In this document: one piece after another, positions 35,521 through 46,879 of the stretch
Layout of the letters: every line of letters starts with the position of its first letter
Numbering within the stretch: position 1 is the stretch's first letter
NCBI GenBank assembly: GCA_003254905.1
Contig: QANU01006828.1
Location: 1,363,775 to 1,427,774 of the forward strand
Source: Nissolia schottii
Taxonomy: Eukaryota > Streptophyta > Magnoliopsida > Fabales > Fabaceae
Reading direction: 5' to 3'
DNA: 64,000 nucleotides
Notes under the pieces: model-generated
Seen by the model: only the letters and a program-made list of their open reading frames with translations
What the model was told of the DNA's origin: nothing
The model's database searches: none
Position numbers and translations under genes: made by a program

Positions 35521-35607
35521 ATGGGCCTCAAATCGACCCATTTAGCTTTTTGTGATCAACCGTGTGTTAGAATAAAGGCCCATGATTGAGATCGGCCCAT
35601 TAGGGTT
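35521..35607 (+). promoter_or_regulatory. Ribosomal-protein-type promoter: site II elements plus telo-box
   Basis: ATGGGCC at 35521, AGGCCCAT at 35576 and CGGCCCAT at 35593 are site II (TGGGCY) elements. TAGGGTT at 35601 is a telo-box read on the other strand. This pairing is the standard arrangement for coordinated expression of plant ribosomal protein genes in dividing cells. Confidence 0.7.
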
Positions 35608-35904
35608 CGAGCTGGTTATATTAGGGCAATGCTTTATGTTGCTCCTTTCTCTGTGGAATTCTACGCTGCCTCCGAAGCTCGAAACCGAAGGTATCTCTCT
35701 TTCTCTACTGCGGCTTATCCTGTTAGGTCTCCTAGAAAATAATAAAGATGGAAAGTTTGTTCTATTCAGATCGCATCTCTCAAATCAAGCTCTTCAATTT
35801 TCACTTTTTTTTAAACTAATTATTATTGATTTTGTTAGCATTGTATGCGAAATTTGATGTGGTGATTGGGTTTTGAGTAGGTAAGTGAATTGCGGTGTTC
35901 GAAA

Positions 35905-36857
35905 ATGGTGGAGAAGGCAAAGGGTAGGAAGGAAGAGGTGGTTACCAGGGAGTACACCATCAACCTCCACAAGCGATTGCATGGCTGGTACTTTATTCTT
36001 TCAATTTGAGATTTTTATTTTCTGTGCTTTCATTGCTAATTGAAAAATAACATACCCCATTTGTCAAGCTTGAAATAATCAATGGAATTTTACGGGAGAG
36101 AAAAAAAAAGTGTGTAATCATTTTTGCTTGTAAGTTTAGCTGATCTCAAATTCCCATGATCTGTGAAGTTTGGTGGTTGTAGAATAAAATTGATTAGGAA
36201 AACTGTTGTTTATAATAGCGGCAGGTAGAACTTCAGGTTTACCTTTATCCTCATGTAGCCATATAGTTTGATTTTTCCAAGGGAATGGGTTGGTGATACT
36301 GACATTGTTACATCTTGTATTTAATATTGTATTGTACATTGTATTTTGGTAACTATTTTCATCATAACTTATGCCTTACAGATTTTATATTTTGATCTTT
36401 TCATTTTGAGATCTATCATAGCACCTGTGCAGTCCATGATCTATGTTGTTTATTTGGTATTAATGGATAACTTCGTGCTCTTATTATTAGAATTGATTCA
36501 TGATTCATTTTATTTATTTGTAAATGCAATGTTAGATACATGACTAGGTTTTGAAAAATTGTGATCATGTAAAACAGCACATTTAAGAAGAAGGCTCCCA
36601 AAGCCATTAAGGAGATAAGGAAGTTTGCCCAGAAGGCTATGGGGACCAATGATGTCAGAGTGGATGTCAAGTTGAACAAGTTTGTCTGGAGCCAGGGGAT
36701 CCGAAGTGTCCCGAGGAGGATTAGGGTGCGCATTGCTCGCAAGCGGAATGACGATGAAGACGCAAAGGAAGAGCTGTACTCCTTGGTTACTGTTGTTGAA
36801 ATCCCTAAGGAAGAGCTCAGAGGGTTGGGCACCAAGGTCATTGATGATGAGGATTGA
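35905..36857 (+). CDS. RPL31: 60S ribosomal protein L31 (eL31)
   Basis: Component of the cytosolic large ribosomal subunit near the peptide exit tunnel. Exons 35905-35987 and 36578-36857 encode 120 residues, the family length. Conserved segments: [51 protein letters not shown] and [20 protein letters not shown]. The exons join inside a Cys codon (TG then C), giving the plant-type HGCTFKK. A non-coding first exon probably ends at 35690 with a 5' UTR intron 35691-35880 (donor GTATCT, acceptor GAGTAG). The site II and telo-box cluster upstream predicts strong, growth-linked expression. The gene converges with the PPR gene downstream, about 600 bases apart. Confidence 0.95.
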
Positions 36858-37462
36858 TTTATCTTTTGTCTGTTTTAAACCTGGAGACATACATTTAGTT
36901 TTTTGTTTTCTGCAATTGAGCCCTGCCTTTTCTAGAATTGTCAAATTACTTCTGATTTTGTTGAGACATAATGTGGTTTGAAAATATCGATTTAGTATTT
37001 GCTCCTTCTCCTTATTTGGGGATAAAAAACCGCGAGTAGGAGTAGTATAATCGTTTTTGTTTCTTGGGTGTGAAGGGAATACTTGGTAAACCGTTTGAAA
37101 GATGTCTCAACTGAACAAATGAAGTGGCTAGGATTTAGAGAATTTGTTTTTAAGTTCCGGCACTTGTTGTTAATCAGTAATGGACTTCGCTGTTGGTTTT
37201 TTTAGCACCCATAAGTATGTGTAGGGCCATCACTGCTTGTTGAATCCAGGATGGGTTGTAATTGTGCCAAATTGAGCTAGTATGCTGGTAGATTTTTCTT
37301 AAGTTTGAAATTTGGTATTAATAGTTTGAATTACTTGGGCACGGTGAGTTTAAGCAGGTTTTGAATCAGCAAAGCATGTAGTAATACTTTTAAAAATCTC
37401 AATTGGGGCTAAAACTACTGCTGGTGACTATGAATAATGGCAAATCAATATGACGACTTTCA

Positions 37463-39454
37463 TCACCAGTAGTCCATACAAGAACAAGTTCCATTTTCAA
37501 AATGGTGGAACCGGTTTGTATCTCTTAACACAACTAATCTCCTTGTAACTCTAGAAACAGCCTTCATCCATGAGTGACAATCCGCACAAACCCGAAGGTT
37601 TTTAGTGATCCTAATAGGCATTCCCGCAGCAGTGTGGATGAGTGCATAGACAGCTGCAAGCCGTTCACTGTGCCCACAAACCCACATTGCCTTCATCTCA
37701 TCGTTAACATCATGAAGAACAACACCTGTGACGGGAATATATCCCACTTCCTCAATAGCATTTGACAACTCATTCCAAGTTTTTAAATACTCTGCAGAAC
37801 AACGAAGATCAGAGCTCCCCCCAGCAACAAACGTATGAATTCTATGCTTTATTTGTATCCAACTACATCCAGCATCTTTCTTGATTCCCTTCATGGCCAT
37901 CATCTCTCTAACTCTCTTCACCCCTTCCCACATCCCTGCGTTTGCATATGTGTTCGAGAGCATCACATAGTTTCCTGGGTTGTTAGGTTCGATCTCAAAC
38001 AACCGCTTGGCGACAGTTTCTGCGAGAGAAACATTACCATAAAGCCGGCACGAGTTAAGCAATGATCCCCATATGCTGCCACTTGGCTTCATCGGAATGT
38101 TTTCTGCCATGGATAACGCCTCATCAATTTTCCCTGACCTTCCTAACATGTCTACCAAACAAGCATAATGCTCTAGAGATGGTTGCACCCCATAATCCTG
38201 CATCATATCAAACAACCTCTGCCCCTCACTGGTGAGTCCTGAATGGCTGCAACCAGACAACAAGGCAACAAAGGTAATACCATCTGGCCTAATGCCAGAC
38301 CTTACCATTTCACCAAACAAAGCCATTGCTTCTTCTATTTGCCCATTAACTGCATAACCAGCCAGCATTGTGTTCCACGATGTCAAGTCCTTGTTCTGCA
38401 TTCTGTCAAACACTTTTCTACAATAACCAATTGCTCCACATTTTGCATACATGTCCATCAGCGAGTTGAGCAAAGGAACATCGCCTCTCTTCTTAGACTT
38501 CACAATCTGCCCATGTATCTCCTTCCCACTGTGAAGTGCTGTAACTTGAGCACAAACCGGCAACACCGTTGTAAAGGTAACCCAAGTGAACCGCATTCCC
38601 TCTCCTTGCATAACTCTAAATGCATCAAGTGTCTCAAAAACTCTGCCTTGACCTGCAAAACCAAAAATCAGTGTGTTCCAAGACACAACATTTCGTTGAG
38701 GCATTACCTCAAACACCTTCAGTACCTCATCAAAGGAACCTCCACACTCCACATAGTACCTCAAAAGCGCGTTATTCACAACCTGATCAACTTCCCCATC
38801 ATGCTTCACGACCTGGGCATGGATTGCTCTGCCCAGAAAAGCATCAGAGACATCCACACAGGCCTTGAGCGCCATGGAAAATGCAAAATTTCCGGGCTTC
38901 ACGGAATTGAGCAACATGCCACGGTAAACAAGCAAAGCTTCATGGGAAAGCCCGTTTCTGGAGTACCCAATCGCCATGGCTACCCACACCTGTTCCTGCG
39001 GCGGGTTCCCGCCCCCGGTTGTGTCATCGAAGAAGCCGCGAGCCTCGTCGATCCGGCCGCAGACGGAGAACAGAGTGATGAGCTTGCTCTTCAAGGTAGG
39101 GTTCTGAAAAAGTTTCCGTTTTGAGCGAAGAAAGTGGGAGCAGAGCTTTTGGGCATGTTCCAATGACTTGGTGGAGATGCAGGCATGGAGGAAGAGAGAG
39201 AAGGCTTCAATGTCGTCTTCGTCATGTTCATTGGGTTTTTGGGGATTTGGGGATTCGATTATTAGGTTAAGGGCATCGTCCAATTTGCCTGATTTGCAAA
39301 GGGATTTCAGGGTTGAACCAAAGTGTGGTGCTGCTTTGGGTGATTTGAGAGTTGTGGCGGTTCTTGTTGTGGGTATGGCGGAGAGGGTTACGTTGGTTTT
39401 GACGGAGAGAGAAATGGCAGGGAGCATCATGATGAACTGCAAATGGAGAGACAC
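37463..39454 (-). CDS. Pentatricopeptide repeat protein, E/DYW subgroup
   Basis: Intronless 663-residue PLS-class PPR protein, almost certainly organellar and involved in C-to-U RNA editing. Repeats of 31-36 residues are seen from about residue 45 to 480, for example NVVSWNTLIFGFAGQGRVFE, PLLNSLMDMYAKCGAIGYCR and LTSWNTMLAGYAVNGQIEEA. E and E+ motifs follow. The DYW deaminase-like domain has the zinc/catalytic signature HSE at 595-597 with CADC at 623-626, a second site around HHFENGTCSC, and the terminal tripeptide DYW. All expected signature residues are present. The Ser/Thr-rich N-terminus suggests a plastid or mitochondrial transit peptide. Met-9 or Met-10 are alternative starts. The repeat count is fairly low for the class. 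I do not assign a named editing factor. Confidence 0.93.
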   Translation of the reverse strand: MSLHLQFIMMLPAISLSVKTNVTLSAIPTTRTATTLKSPKAAPHFGSTLKSLCKSGKLDDALNLIIESPNPQKPNEHDEDDIEAFSLFLHACISTKSLEHAQKLCSHFLRSKRKLFQNPTLKSKLITLFSVCGRIDEARGFFDDTTGGGNPPQEQVWVAMAIGYSRNGLSHEALLVYRGMLLNSVKPGNFAFSMALKACVDVSDAFLGRAIHAQVVKHDGEVDQVVNNALLRYYVECGGSFDEVLKVFEVMPQRNVVSWNTLIFGFAGQGRVFETLDAFRVMQGEGMRFTWVTFTTVLPVCAQVTALHSGKEIHGQIVKSKKRGDVPLLNSLMDMYAKCGAIGYCRKVFDRMQNKDLTSWNTMLAGYAVNGQIEEAMALFGEMVRSGIRPDGITFVALLSGCSHSGLTSEGQRLFDMMQDYGVQPSLEHYACLVDMLGRSGKIDEALSMAENIPMKPSGSIWGSLLNSCRLYGNVSLAETVAKRLFEIEPNNPGNYVMLSNTYANAGMWEGVKRVREMMAMKGIKKDAGCSWIQIKHRIHTFVAGGSSDLRCSAEYLKTWNELSNAIEEVGYIPVTGVVLHDVNDEMKAMWVCGHSERLAAVYALIHTAAGMPIRITKNLRVCADCHSWMKAVSRVTRRLVVLRDTNRFHHFENGTCSCMDYW

Positions 39455-39529
39455 CGAGGAGAAAGGAAAGAGATTTGAGGTGTTCCTTTGCTACGTACCC
39501 GATATGGTAAAAGCACTCCAATTTTAAAA

Positions 39530-40717
39530 ACTATAGTATGCATTATGGAAAGAAATTCATCAAGCAAAGACCTGGTGTTTGGTTTTTAGTCCTGGACGAC
39601 CAGAATTGATTCAGGAATTTTCACTTCTAAACAGTTACAACTTTGGAGATAGTCTTTCCATTTTTCAAACATGCATTTAGACTGTGTGGATTAAAATTTG
39701 TAGAATTGATTTTGATAAAAACAGAGTTTATGTTGACGTGATTTATGTTTTAAAAATATTTTTTTAAAAGTGATTTTTTATATGATAAAAGTCATTTGAA
39801 AAACATTGATAAGAATAATTGAGTCTTACTAACTTCACTTTTTTATAATAAAAAATTTAGAAGAGTATAACACCAATCATTTTATTAAAATTAAAACATA
39901 TTGTTAAGTTCTTTAAGCACTTATGAAAGTATTTATCGATTAACCGATGAAATTAAATTCATGTTATTTTAAAATATTGGTTCGTTTTTTATTAATTGTG
40001 TCGACCATAATTGACCTACCAACTTCATTTAGGGGCATGTTTGATTTCTCTGTGTCCCACAGATATTTTGTCATAAAAAATAAGTTTTTAATCATAAAAA
40101 AATAATAGGCACCAAAGTATCTCTATTTGCTCCAATGAAAAGGGACTAGTCTTGGTCCCTATTCCGGTCCCACATATTCATAGTATATTTATGAAATATA
40201 AAAATAATAATAATAAATTTACTTGCTAAAACATGGTTGATTTTAGGTTATCCCTGTTTAGAATGAAGAGGTCCCTGCTCGGAGGGACTAAGTTGCCTAA
40301 GGGCACAAGAACGTCCCTCCTCCAACGCGCTGGGCCTCGTCCCTCCTGAAAGTGTTAGCAACATGGGAACATTTATATAAATATAAAATGAAATTTCACA
40401 TAATTACGTTTAGTTCCAAAAAAAAAAGGTATTATTTAAAAATAATAATAAAATGTATTTTGATATTTAGAAGACTGTTACATCAAATAAGTCATTGAAA
40501 ATTAAAGTGTGATATTATATTAGTCTTTAAAAATTATTTTATTTTGATGCAAAGCCATGAAAGCAGTGGTTTTTTTTTAATGTGAGATAAAATTTATCAT
40601 TTAATGGAGACTAAAAATTTTATATGGAGACTAAAAATTTTATTTTAGAAGGTAAATTGAATATTTTTATCATTAGATTAATAAAGTAGATATGAGTTCG
40701 CTACTCACTTTAATGAT
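39530..40717. other. Intergenic, AT-rich
   Basis: Contains the PPR upstream region and a stretch at about 40030-40370 with repeated GTCCCT/AGGGAC words around an AT-rich core, which looks like a degraded MITE. No gene recognised. Confidence 0.5.
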
Positions 40718-41186
40718 TTAGAGTGTGTTTGGGAATGTTAAAAAATTAAACTAATTTTAACAATGACTTATTTTAGTAATCTCTTTTTTATATAATCGAT
40801 TATGTGAAAATCAATTTATGTTTGGATACTTTAGTTGAAAATGACTTTAATATAATCTGTTTTGTTTATATTGCGTGAAAAAAGTTGCTTTTGTATGATA
40901 AAATTACAAAAGAGGATACAAAATAATTATTTATATTGTATAGTATTTGATAATTAAAGTCAATTTAGTAAAAGTAAAGAAAAAGTATTTTTTTAATCAA
41001 GAAAAGGAAATAGCTTTTTGCCTTAGTGTCGAAATAACAGCTTCAACTTATTTTATCAAAACAACTTTAAAATTAAGAAAAAAAGTTGATGCTTATTCTT
41101 CTTCATTTTGCTAAACAAGATAAACTTTACTAGAATAACTTTTTACTAAATAAAAAGTTGTTTGAGATGGTTCCCAAAACACATAC
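40718..41186. mobile_element. 469-bp AT-rich MITE with 8-bp flanking duplication
   Basis: The left end has AGAGTGTGTTTGGGAA and the right end, read on the other strand, AGTATGTGTTTTGGGAA. TTAATGAT occurs on both flanks (40710-40717 and 41187-41194). Size, AT content and an 8-bp duplication are compatible with an hAT MITE. The left end has two extra T before the repeat, so the exact boundary is uncertain by a few bases. Confidence 0.6.
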
Positions 41187-41457
41187 TTAATGATAAAAAT
41201 ACACATTTTATCCTCTAAATTAAAATCCTCACAGTAAAGGATCCTTACTCAAAGCAACTACCCCAACATGAACATGAAGGTGGAAGAAAAAATGAGATCC
41301 AAGACTTAAAAATAATAACATGCGTACACTTTTATTTGAAATAAGTGATAAGTTAAAAAAAAAAAAATCCACATTGTCATGATTCGAGTATCGGTTGAAA
41401 TGGACACAATAAACTTAAACTAACTATTATCCTTTGTGAAACTTGTTGGAATTTGTG

Positions 41458-41499
41458 TTGGGCCTAGTGGGCCTGGCCCATGAATTGCGCGCCACGTGG
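41458..41499 (+). promoter_or_regulatory. Site II cluster and G-box upstream of SNF7
   Basis: TGGGCCT, GTGGGCCT and TGGCCCATG lie within 25 bases, followed by the palindromic G-box CCACGTGG at 41492-41499. The cluster lies some 450 bases before the SNF7 ATG, before a probable spliced leader. It predicts housekeeping expression with possible bZIP/bHLH input. Confidence 0.55.
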
Positions 41500-41951
41500 A
41501 GGGGGCATTGCTCACGGTTGCTTCGTTTTTATTTTTTAATTTGTCCCCTTGGATGAGAACCACAACTCCAACACCGAAATAACACGATTAAGCGAGCGAA
41601 CTAGAAACCAAAACAGCCAACCGGTCTTTCTTTCCTTTTTGCTTCTTTTTTCTACCATACCCAGATCTCAAGCCCTAATCCTTTTGTTGACTTCTCTATC
41701 AATTTCACTCCAAAATCCGATTTCTTTCATAAGGGGTTCGTTTATTTCACCTCTTTGTCTTTTGAGTTTGTGTTCTTTGTTTTTTTTGCGGTATTGTAAG
41801 ATTTCACTATTGAAATTGTTCTCTTTTTTTTTACTCTTTTCAGGAAGATCGGTTGACGAATTGGTTGATCTTAATCGCTTTGCAATCGCAGAAGGGTATT
41901 ATCGTATAGGAGTTTTGAATACATCTATCTATCTATCTATAAGAATCAACC

Positions 41952-43964
41952 ATGTCTATGTTCAGCCGCGTGTTTGGTAAACCTAAACAGGAAACCAATG
42001 CTTTAACCTCTCTGGACAAGTTAAACGAGGTAATTCACTCTTGATTCTTCATAAACACGATCCTTAATCCTTCCCTACTTGGCAAATTGTCGCTTTTTTT
42101 AGTTCATGCTTCCCATGCTTTATTCGTATTTGATGCATACAAGGTGTTTGATTTTGGAATTGCCCGTTGGTTATGCTGTGTTTTGGAATATTGTTGTATG
42201 TTGCCGTTAATTATTAAGTAGCGATGTTGTCATGGAAACTATGATCTGCCGTACACTTCAACTATGTGTGAATAAACGGGTTTCGTTTGTAGTTTATGCT
42301 ATCATTGGTTTGTTTCTAACTTGGTTTACACAAGATTATGGATAACACTTTCTGTTTTTCTTTGGGGATTGCGTGATCATGTCTACATGATAAAAGTATT
42401 TTCTTGTGTGTCACTGCTTTGGTAGCCAAGTGGAGTAATTAATCTGAGTTTTTCTTATTAGATACTATGTTATGCTTTCTGTTGAATTGTATATTTAAAT
42501 ATTTCTGCATTGTATAACAATAGAAGTATAGATAGTTTATTGTTACCCTTTTTGGAGCAAATTTCTTAATTTGAATGTTTTGTTCTTTGAATCATGTAGA
42601 CGCTTGAAATGCTAGAGAAAAAGGAGAAAGTACTCCTTAAAAAGGTTGCAGCGGAAGTTGAGAAAGCCAAAGAATTCACAAGGGGAAAGAACAAGAGGGG
42701 TATGTTGCTGAATTCCTAGGTTCTTGTTCTCGACACTGAGTATTTCCAGAGTGCCTTTTTTCTCTCTCCCACTTTCACTTCTATAGTGATATGGGATTTG
42801 TGTTTTTGTTTCATGCAGCGGCAATACAATGTTTGAAGAGGAAGAGGCTATATGAACAACAGATAGAGTCGCTTGGAAATTACCAGTTGCGTATTCATGA
42901 CCAGGTGGGGATGCAATTTTGTATATAGAAATAGTTCAAAGGCGATTTAGTTTATTGAGCTTGTTTTGCATCTTATGCTGGTTATTTTGTGTTACAGATG
43001 ATAATGCTGGAAGGTGCCAAAGCCACCACAGAAACAGTAGATGCATTAAGAACTGGAGCATCTGCTATGAAGGCTATGCAGAAAGCAACGTATGTATTGC
43101 AATTTATGCCATGAAATATCGGACAAAAGTAGATTTTGGTCCCTATATTTTTTCACTCATTTGGGTTTTGGTCCTTATAATTTTTTTCTTGGTGTATATA
43201 GTTTCCCTTCCCACCAGTAGGTTTTGGTCACTTGGCAACAATTCTTCATGAAAAATAAGGACCATATACTTTGATGGATGGAAGGTAGACAGACTAATGT
43301 GAGCGATAAACATAAGGATAAACACTCAGTCATAGGGACCAAAACCCAAATTAGTGAAAACAGTAGGGACTAAAATCTACTCTAAACCAAAAATATTTAT
43401 GATTTCATCTGACCATTTTCTTACATTTCTCTTATTTTCATGCTCTGGCATATATTTTTTAAAGAACTATTGATCATGACGTTGTTGAGTTGCAACATTT
43501 TTTTTCCAGGAATATTGATGATGTTGACAAGACCATGGATGAGATCAATGAACAGACTGAGAACATGAAACAGATTCAGGAAGCATTGTCAGCTCCAATT
43601 GGTGCAACTGCTGATTTTGATGAGGTGATCTAGAAAACATTTATTATATATTTGTGCTATGTTGGTCACCAACAGGACATTTGTATCTTTTGATTGTACT
43701 ATTGCATATTTGAGCACCAAAGCATGTCTATGGAGCATTCTGAATTTCTTTGCTTTTTGCTCTTTTCAGGATGAATTGGAAGCTGAACTTGAAGAACTAG
43801 AGGGTGCTGAGTTGGAAGAACAGCTTCTTCAGCCGGCAACTACAGCTCCTGCAGCCCCTGTGCAGGTCCCAGCTGGTCGGCAACCTACTCGCCCGGTTCC
43901 CGCGAAGCAGCCTACTCCTGAGGAAGATGAATTGGCAGCTTTGCAGGCTGAGATGGCACTTTGA
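41952..43964 (+). CDS. Vacuolar protein sorting-associated protein 32 / SNF7 (ESCRT-III core subunit)
   Basis: Main polymer-forming subunit of ESCRT-III (CHMP4 type), driving inward vesicle budding at multivesicular endosomes. Exons 41952-42029, 42600-42699, 42819-42904, 42998-43089, 43510-43624 and 43770-43964 give 221 residues. Features in order: N-terminal MSMFSRVFGKPKQE; the basic coiled-coil core with LEKKEKVLLKKVAAEVEKAK and RGKNKRAAIQCLKRKRLYE; NIDDVDKTMDEINEQTENMK; the acidic segment DEDELEAELEELEGAELEEQ; a Pro/Ala-rich linker; and a C-terminal DELAALQAEMAL helix, the usual position of the VPS4-binding MIM motif. The acidic C-terminal half explains autoinhibition in the family. The 5' leader appears to contain an intron with its acceptor near 41843. 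Intron 4 carries a MITE (43128-43381). Plants usually have two near-identical SNF7 genes; which one this is cannot be told. Confidence 0.95.
43128..43381. mobile_element. MITE with ~47-bp terminal inverted repeats in SNF7 intron 4
   Basis: The left end AGTAGATTTTGGTCCCTATA and, on the other strand, the right end AGTAGATTTTAGTCCCTACT start arms that continue through TTTCACT and TTTGGGTTTTGGTCC on both sides. The element is about 254 bp with an AT-rich centre. It could fold into a near-perfect hairpin in the pre-mRNA, and it lies about 40 bases from the intron donor. Confidence 0.8.
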
Positions 43965-44883
43965 GCAGGTTCTGTTTTCATGGCTGTAACACAATCTGCT
44001 ATACATAATCTATGCATTAGGTTGGTTCTAGTTGAATGAGTGTTGCAATTAAATATGGCAGTTGAATTGGTTTGTGTATGCGCCATTTTCATTTATGGAC
44101 ATCAACTTTTGCACAGTTGAACTATACTTGTATCATAGTTTGAAAACGAATCACGTAAGATCACATGCCAGTTATGAGAAATAATATTGAGGGCAAGTTG
44201 TTCTTATTGGTTTTGCCGTTGGCTTTTGATTAAGCCAGAATTTTGCAGGCACTGATTGTGCATGATGATGATTGATGGTTAGTGGCTTCCATAAGGAGGA
44301 ATTGTAACCACTATGATATGGAGAATTCTGCTCCTCTCATGCTTTGCTTATCTGTGTGAAATTGTCGACATACCAGAGGGTGTGTATATATATAGGTGAC
44401 ACGAAGTGAACATAAAAAGTGTCCATTTTCCATGTATACTACCAATATTGATGCACTTGGGGGTATCGTATTTGGTATTTGGTCGAGTTTAACATTTGTC
44501 GTCAGTTTAATCAATGTATCTCTCTCAAAACATATGCTAAATCGAAGAATCATGAATAAAAACAGTTTGGCCTATGACTATGAGCTAGGACACGGCCATG
44601 ATGGTGATTTGTGAGAGTGAAATTTTGTTATAGAAGTATATATAGAAGCGATTTACAACCTATTTTAAAAAATTGCAGCAAGATTTTAGACCCCCAGATT
44701 GAAGAAAGTGGCTTAAGATTATCATCTTACGTATTTGTGTATTCCATGACTCCATAATTCTATCCCACCCATCTATCTCAAAGCATAGAAGTAGGTAAAA
44801 TTATTGGCCAACAAAAGGGAGAAAACAAATTAGGCGATTTATGTCTCCTGCATCTTGCAAAAGTAACTGAAACCCCAGGCAAA

Positions 44884-45030
44884 TGGGTTTGGTGAGATGG
44901 TAGGTGCATCGGTTCCTTAATTAGAGGTTTTAAATTCGAGTTTTTAAAATGAAGAAAACATTATTGGGAGCGCTTCACCCCTCTCTTTAGGATGCACCTC
45001 AGTTGAGTTGAATCATATTAATTTGGTCCT
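44884..45030 (+). mobile_element. Possible tRNA-derived SINE
   Basis: TGGGTTTGGTGAGATGGTAGG resembles a tRNA A box in the form seen in plant SINEs, and about 35 bases on AGAGGTTTTAAATTCGAG resembles a B box. It is followed by GGGAGCGCTTCACCCCTC, then AT-rich sequence. Length is within SINE range. No poly(T) tail or target duplication was confirmed. Confidence 0.4.
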
Positions 45031-46247
45031 TAATAATAAAGTTGGGAGGTTGGTAGCTTCATAAAATCCTTTGAGAAGATACTATGTACCTTCAAAGTGG
45101 CAATATGTAAGCTATCAACATGTGCTAGGTTAACATTACAATAAAATTTTGGTGTTATTTTACATAATATTTTCACAATAGAGTTGTGAAGTTTGGACTT
45201 CTTTTACAATTGAGTGGTTTCTAATTTAGCCAAATAGCTCAAAGGAGGTGGATAGTTGTTTCAAATTTATATAAAAGCTACATTGACCATATCTTTTAGT
45301 AACGTATAACTTAACAGGACATTTAAAACGTAAAAGGGAGAAGAGTTGCTAAAGGTTTTCTAAAGGCTATTTTGAACATTACTCTCCTCAAGTGGATTAT
45401 TTACGAACTTGATTGATTACACTGTCGGTCTATGTGAATGTCGAAAGTAGAATTATTATACATAATTTTAATTTTAATACCACTTCTTTTGAATTTGAAA
45501 TTATTAAAAAATATTAATTTTCTTGAGTTTTTTTTTAAGAATTAGAAAATGAATTGTTATTTTAAATTTAATTTATTATTTAAAAGTGTGACTTAAAATG
45601 TAAAATTATTAAAAATATCAACACAACAATAATTTTGATAATACTATAATAATACTTCTCATTATAACTTTTTTTTTTTTTTTTGTAAATATGGCTTCTA
45701 TGTAAAATAATAAATGAGACTATGAAACTTTTATATTTTAATGTTTTTATAAGAATATTTTAACAATTTTTCCTGTTCATTTTGGGTCGATTTTAAGTTT
45801 TAAAAAAATCAATTTCCCTTTGTTTCTGGGCCTCTAAATGTTAAATCAGGCACCGAATTGTGTTAGTTTCTTTTGGTGAATGAAAAATTTGAAATTGGTT
45901 GCGAAAGCTAATTCAACATTGCAAGTTGTGTTGTGGAGACCACGTTGTACAACAATTCTCCCTAAAGAAAAAGTAACCCAAAAATTCAAAAGCAGAAGAA
46001 GTTGCTTGCTCCACCTCCCCTTTTTTCATAAAGGATACTCTGGCAAGTAATAAAGTAATCCCAATTTGCATAAACAAATAAGAGAAATGAGATATGGGGA
46101 GAGAGTAACACAACACATGCCCGAAATCAAAAGAATTTCATTGAAAGAATAGAGTTCCCAAACAATTAAATACAAAAAGAGACTTAATCAAAAGGAAAAA
46201 AAAAATGATCAAAGATGAATCCAGTGATCAGGTCTTCTAAAGGATAA
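45031..46247. other. Intergenic, AT-rich
   Basis: No gene, repeat family or RNA gene recognised. The last ~100 bases are the probable 3' UTR of the arabinogalactan peptide gene on the minus strand. The short open frames here lack codon structure. Confidence 0.5.
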
Positions 46248-46755
46248 TTAATGAATGATGTAAGTAAGGACCAAAGCCAGCAACATTAGCACATAGGCAA
46301 CTCCTTGGTCCACAGCTATCCCTGCGCGCGCACACAGCCACAATAACCATCATAAGCAAAAATTAATCATTGAGCTAAAATAAAAAGAAAAAAAATAATT
46401 GAGTCATAGTTTCATAATATCTATCCCTAGTCAAATTTGATATATTCTTAAATTAATATATTTAGCCGATTAATTGACCAAATACATTGATTTAACCAAA
46501 TTCTCTAAATGGCAAATATTGCGAAACCGATGGAGTGACCTATTGGAAGGTAGAGAAAAAAAAATAAAAATAAATAAAAAAAGAAAAAAAAAAAAAGGAT
46601 GATAATATTGAGAGAGAGCATATTATGTAGTACATACCATCACTAGTGGGAGCAGGGGCAGGAGCAAGGTTTTGAGCATTGATGGATGGAGCCACAAAGG
46701 CCAAAACAAGAGCCACAATGGACATGACAAAAAATTGAACTCTCAAAACCTCCAT
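46248..46755 (-). CDS. Arabinogalactan peptide (AG-peptide), GPI-anchored
   Basis: Very short cell-surface proteoglycan precursor. Exons in reading order 46755-46638 and 46321-46248 (GT-AG, joined in a Gly codon) encode 63 residues. N-terminal signal peptide MEVLRVQFFVMSIVALVLAFVAPSINA, then a mature peptide of about a dozen residues QNLAPAPAPTSDG, whose Ala-Pro dipeptides are hydroxylation and type II arabinogalactan sites, then the GPI-anchor addition signal with the hydrophobic tail IAVDQGVAYVLMLLALVLTYIIH. The omega site is probably the Ser-Asp-Gly region. This is the AGP16/20/22/41 type of plant AG-peptide. The protein stops right after the hydrophobic segment, whereas some relatives, as I recall, carry a short polar extension. 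A GA-rich tract lies in the leader at 46861-46876. Confidence 0.9.
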
Positions 46756-46879
46756 TTCCCCCCCTTTTTTTCCCTTTAAGATGAAGAAGTAGCTAAAAAC
46801 ACTTGAAACTTGAACTAGCTCAAAGGGAAATGGCTTGGTTTATAATGTGGTGGAAGGAAAGAGAGAGAGAGAGAGCGCA

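Noticed and set aside
36416-36944. Minus-strand open frames of 141 and 144 codons
   Set aside because: Antisense shadows of the eL31 second exon.
38243-39124. 293-codon open frame on the plus strand
   Set aside because: It is the antisense shadow of the PPR coding sequence. Composition (many His, Cys, Gln) reflects reverse reading of PPR codons.
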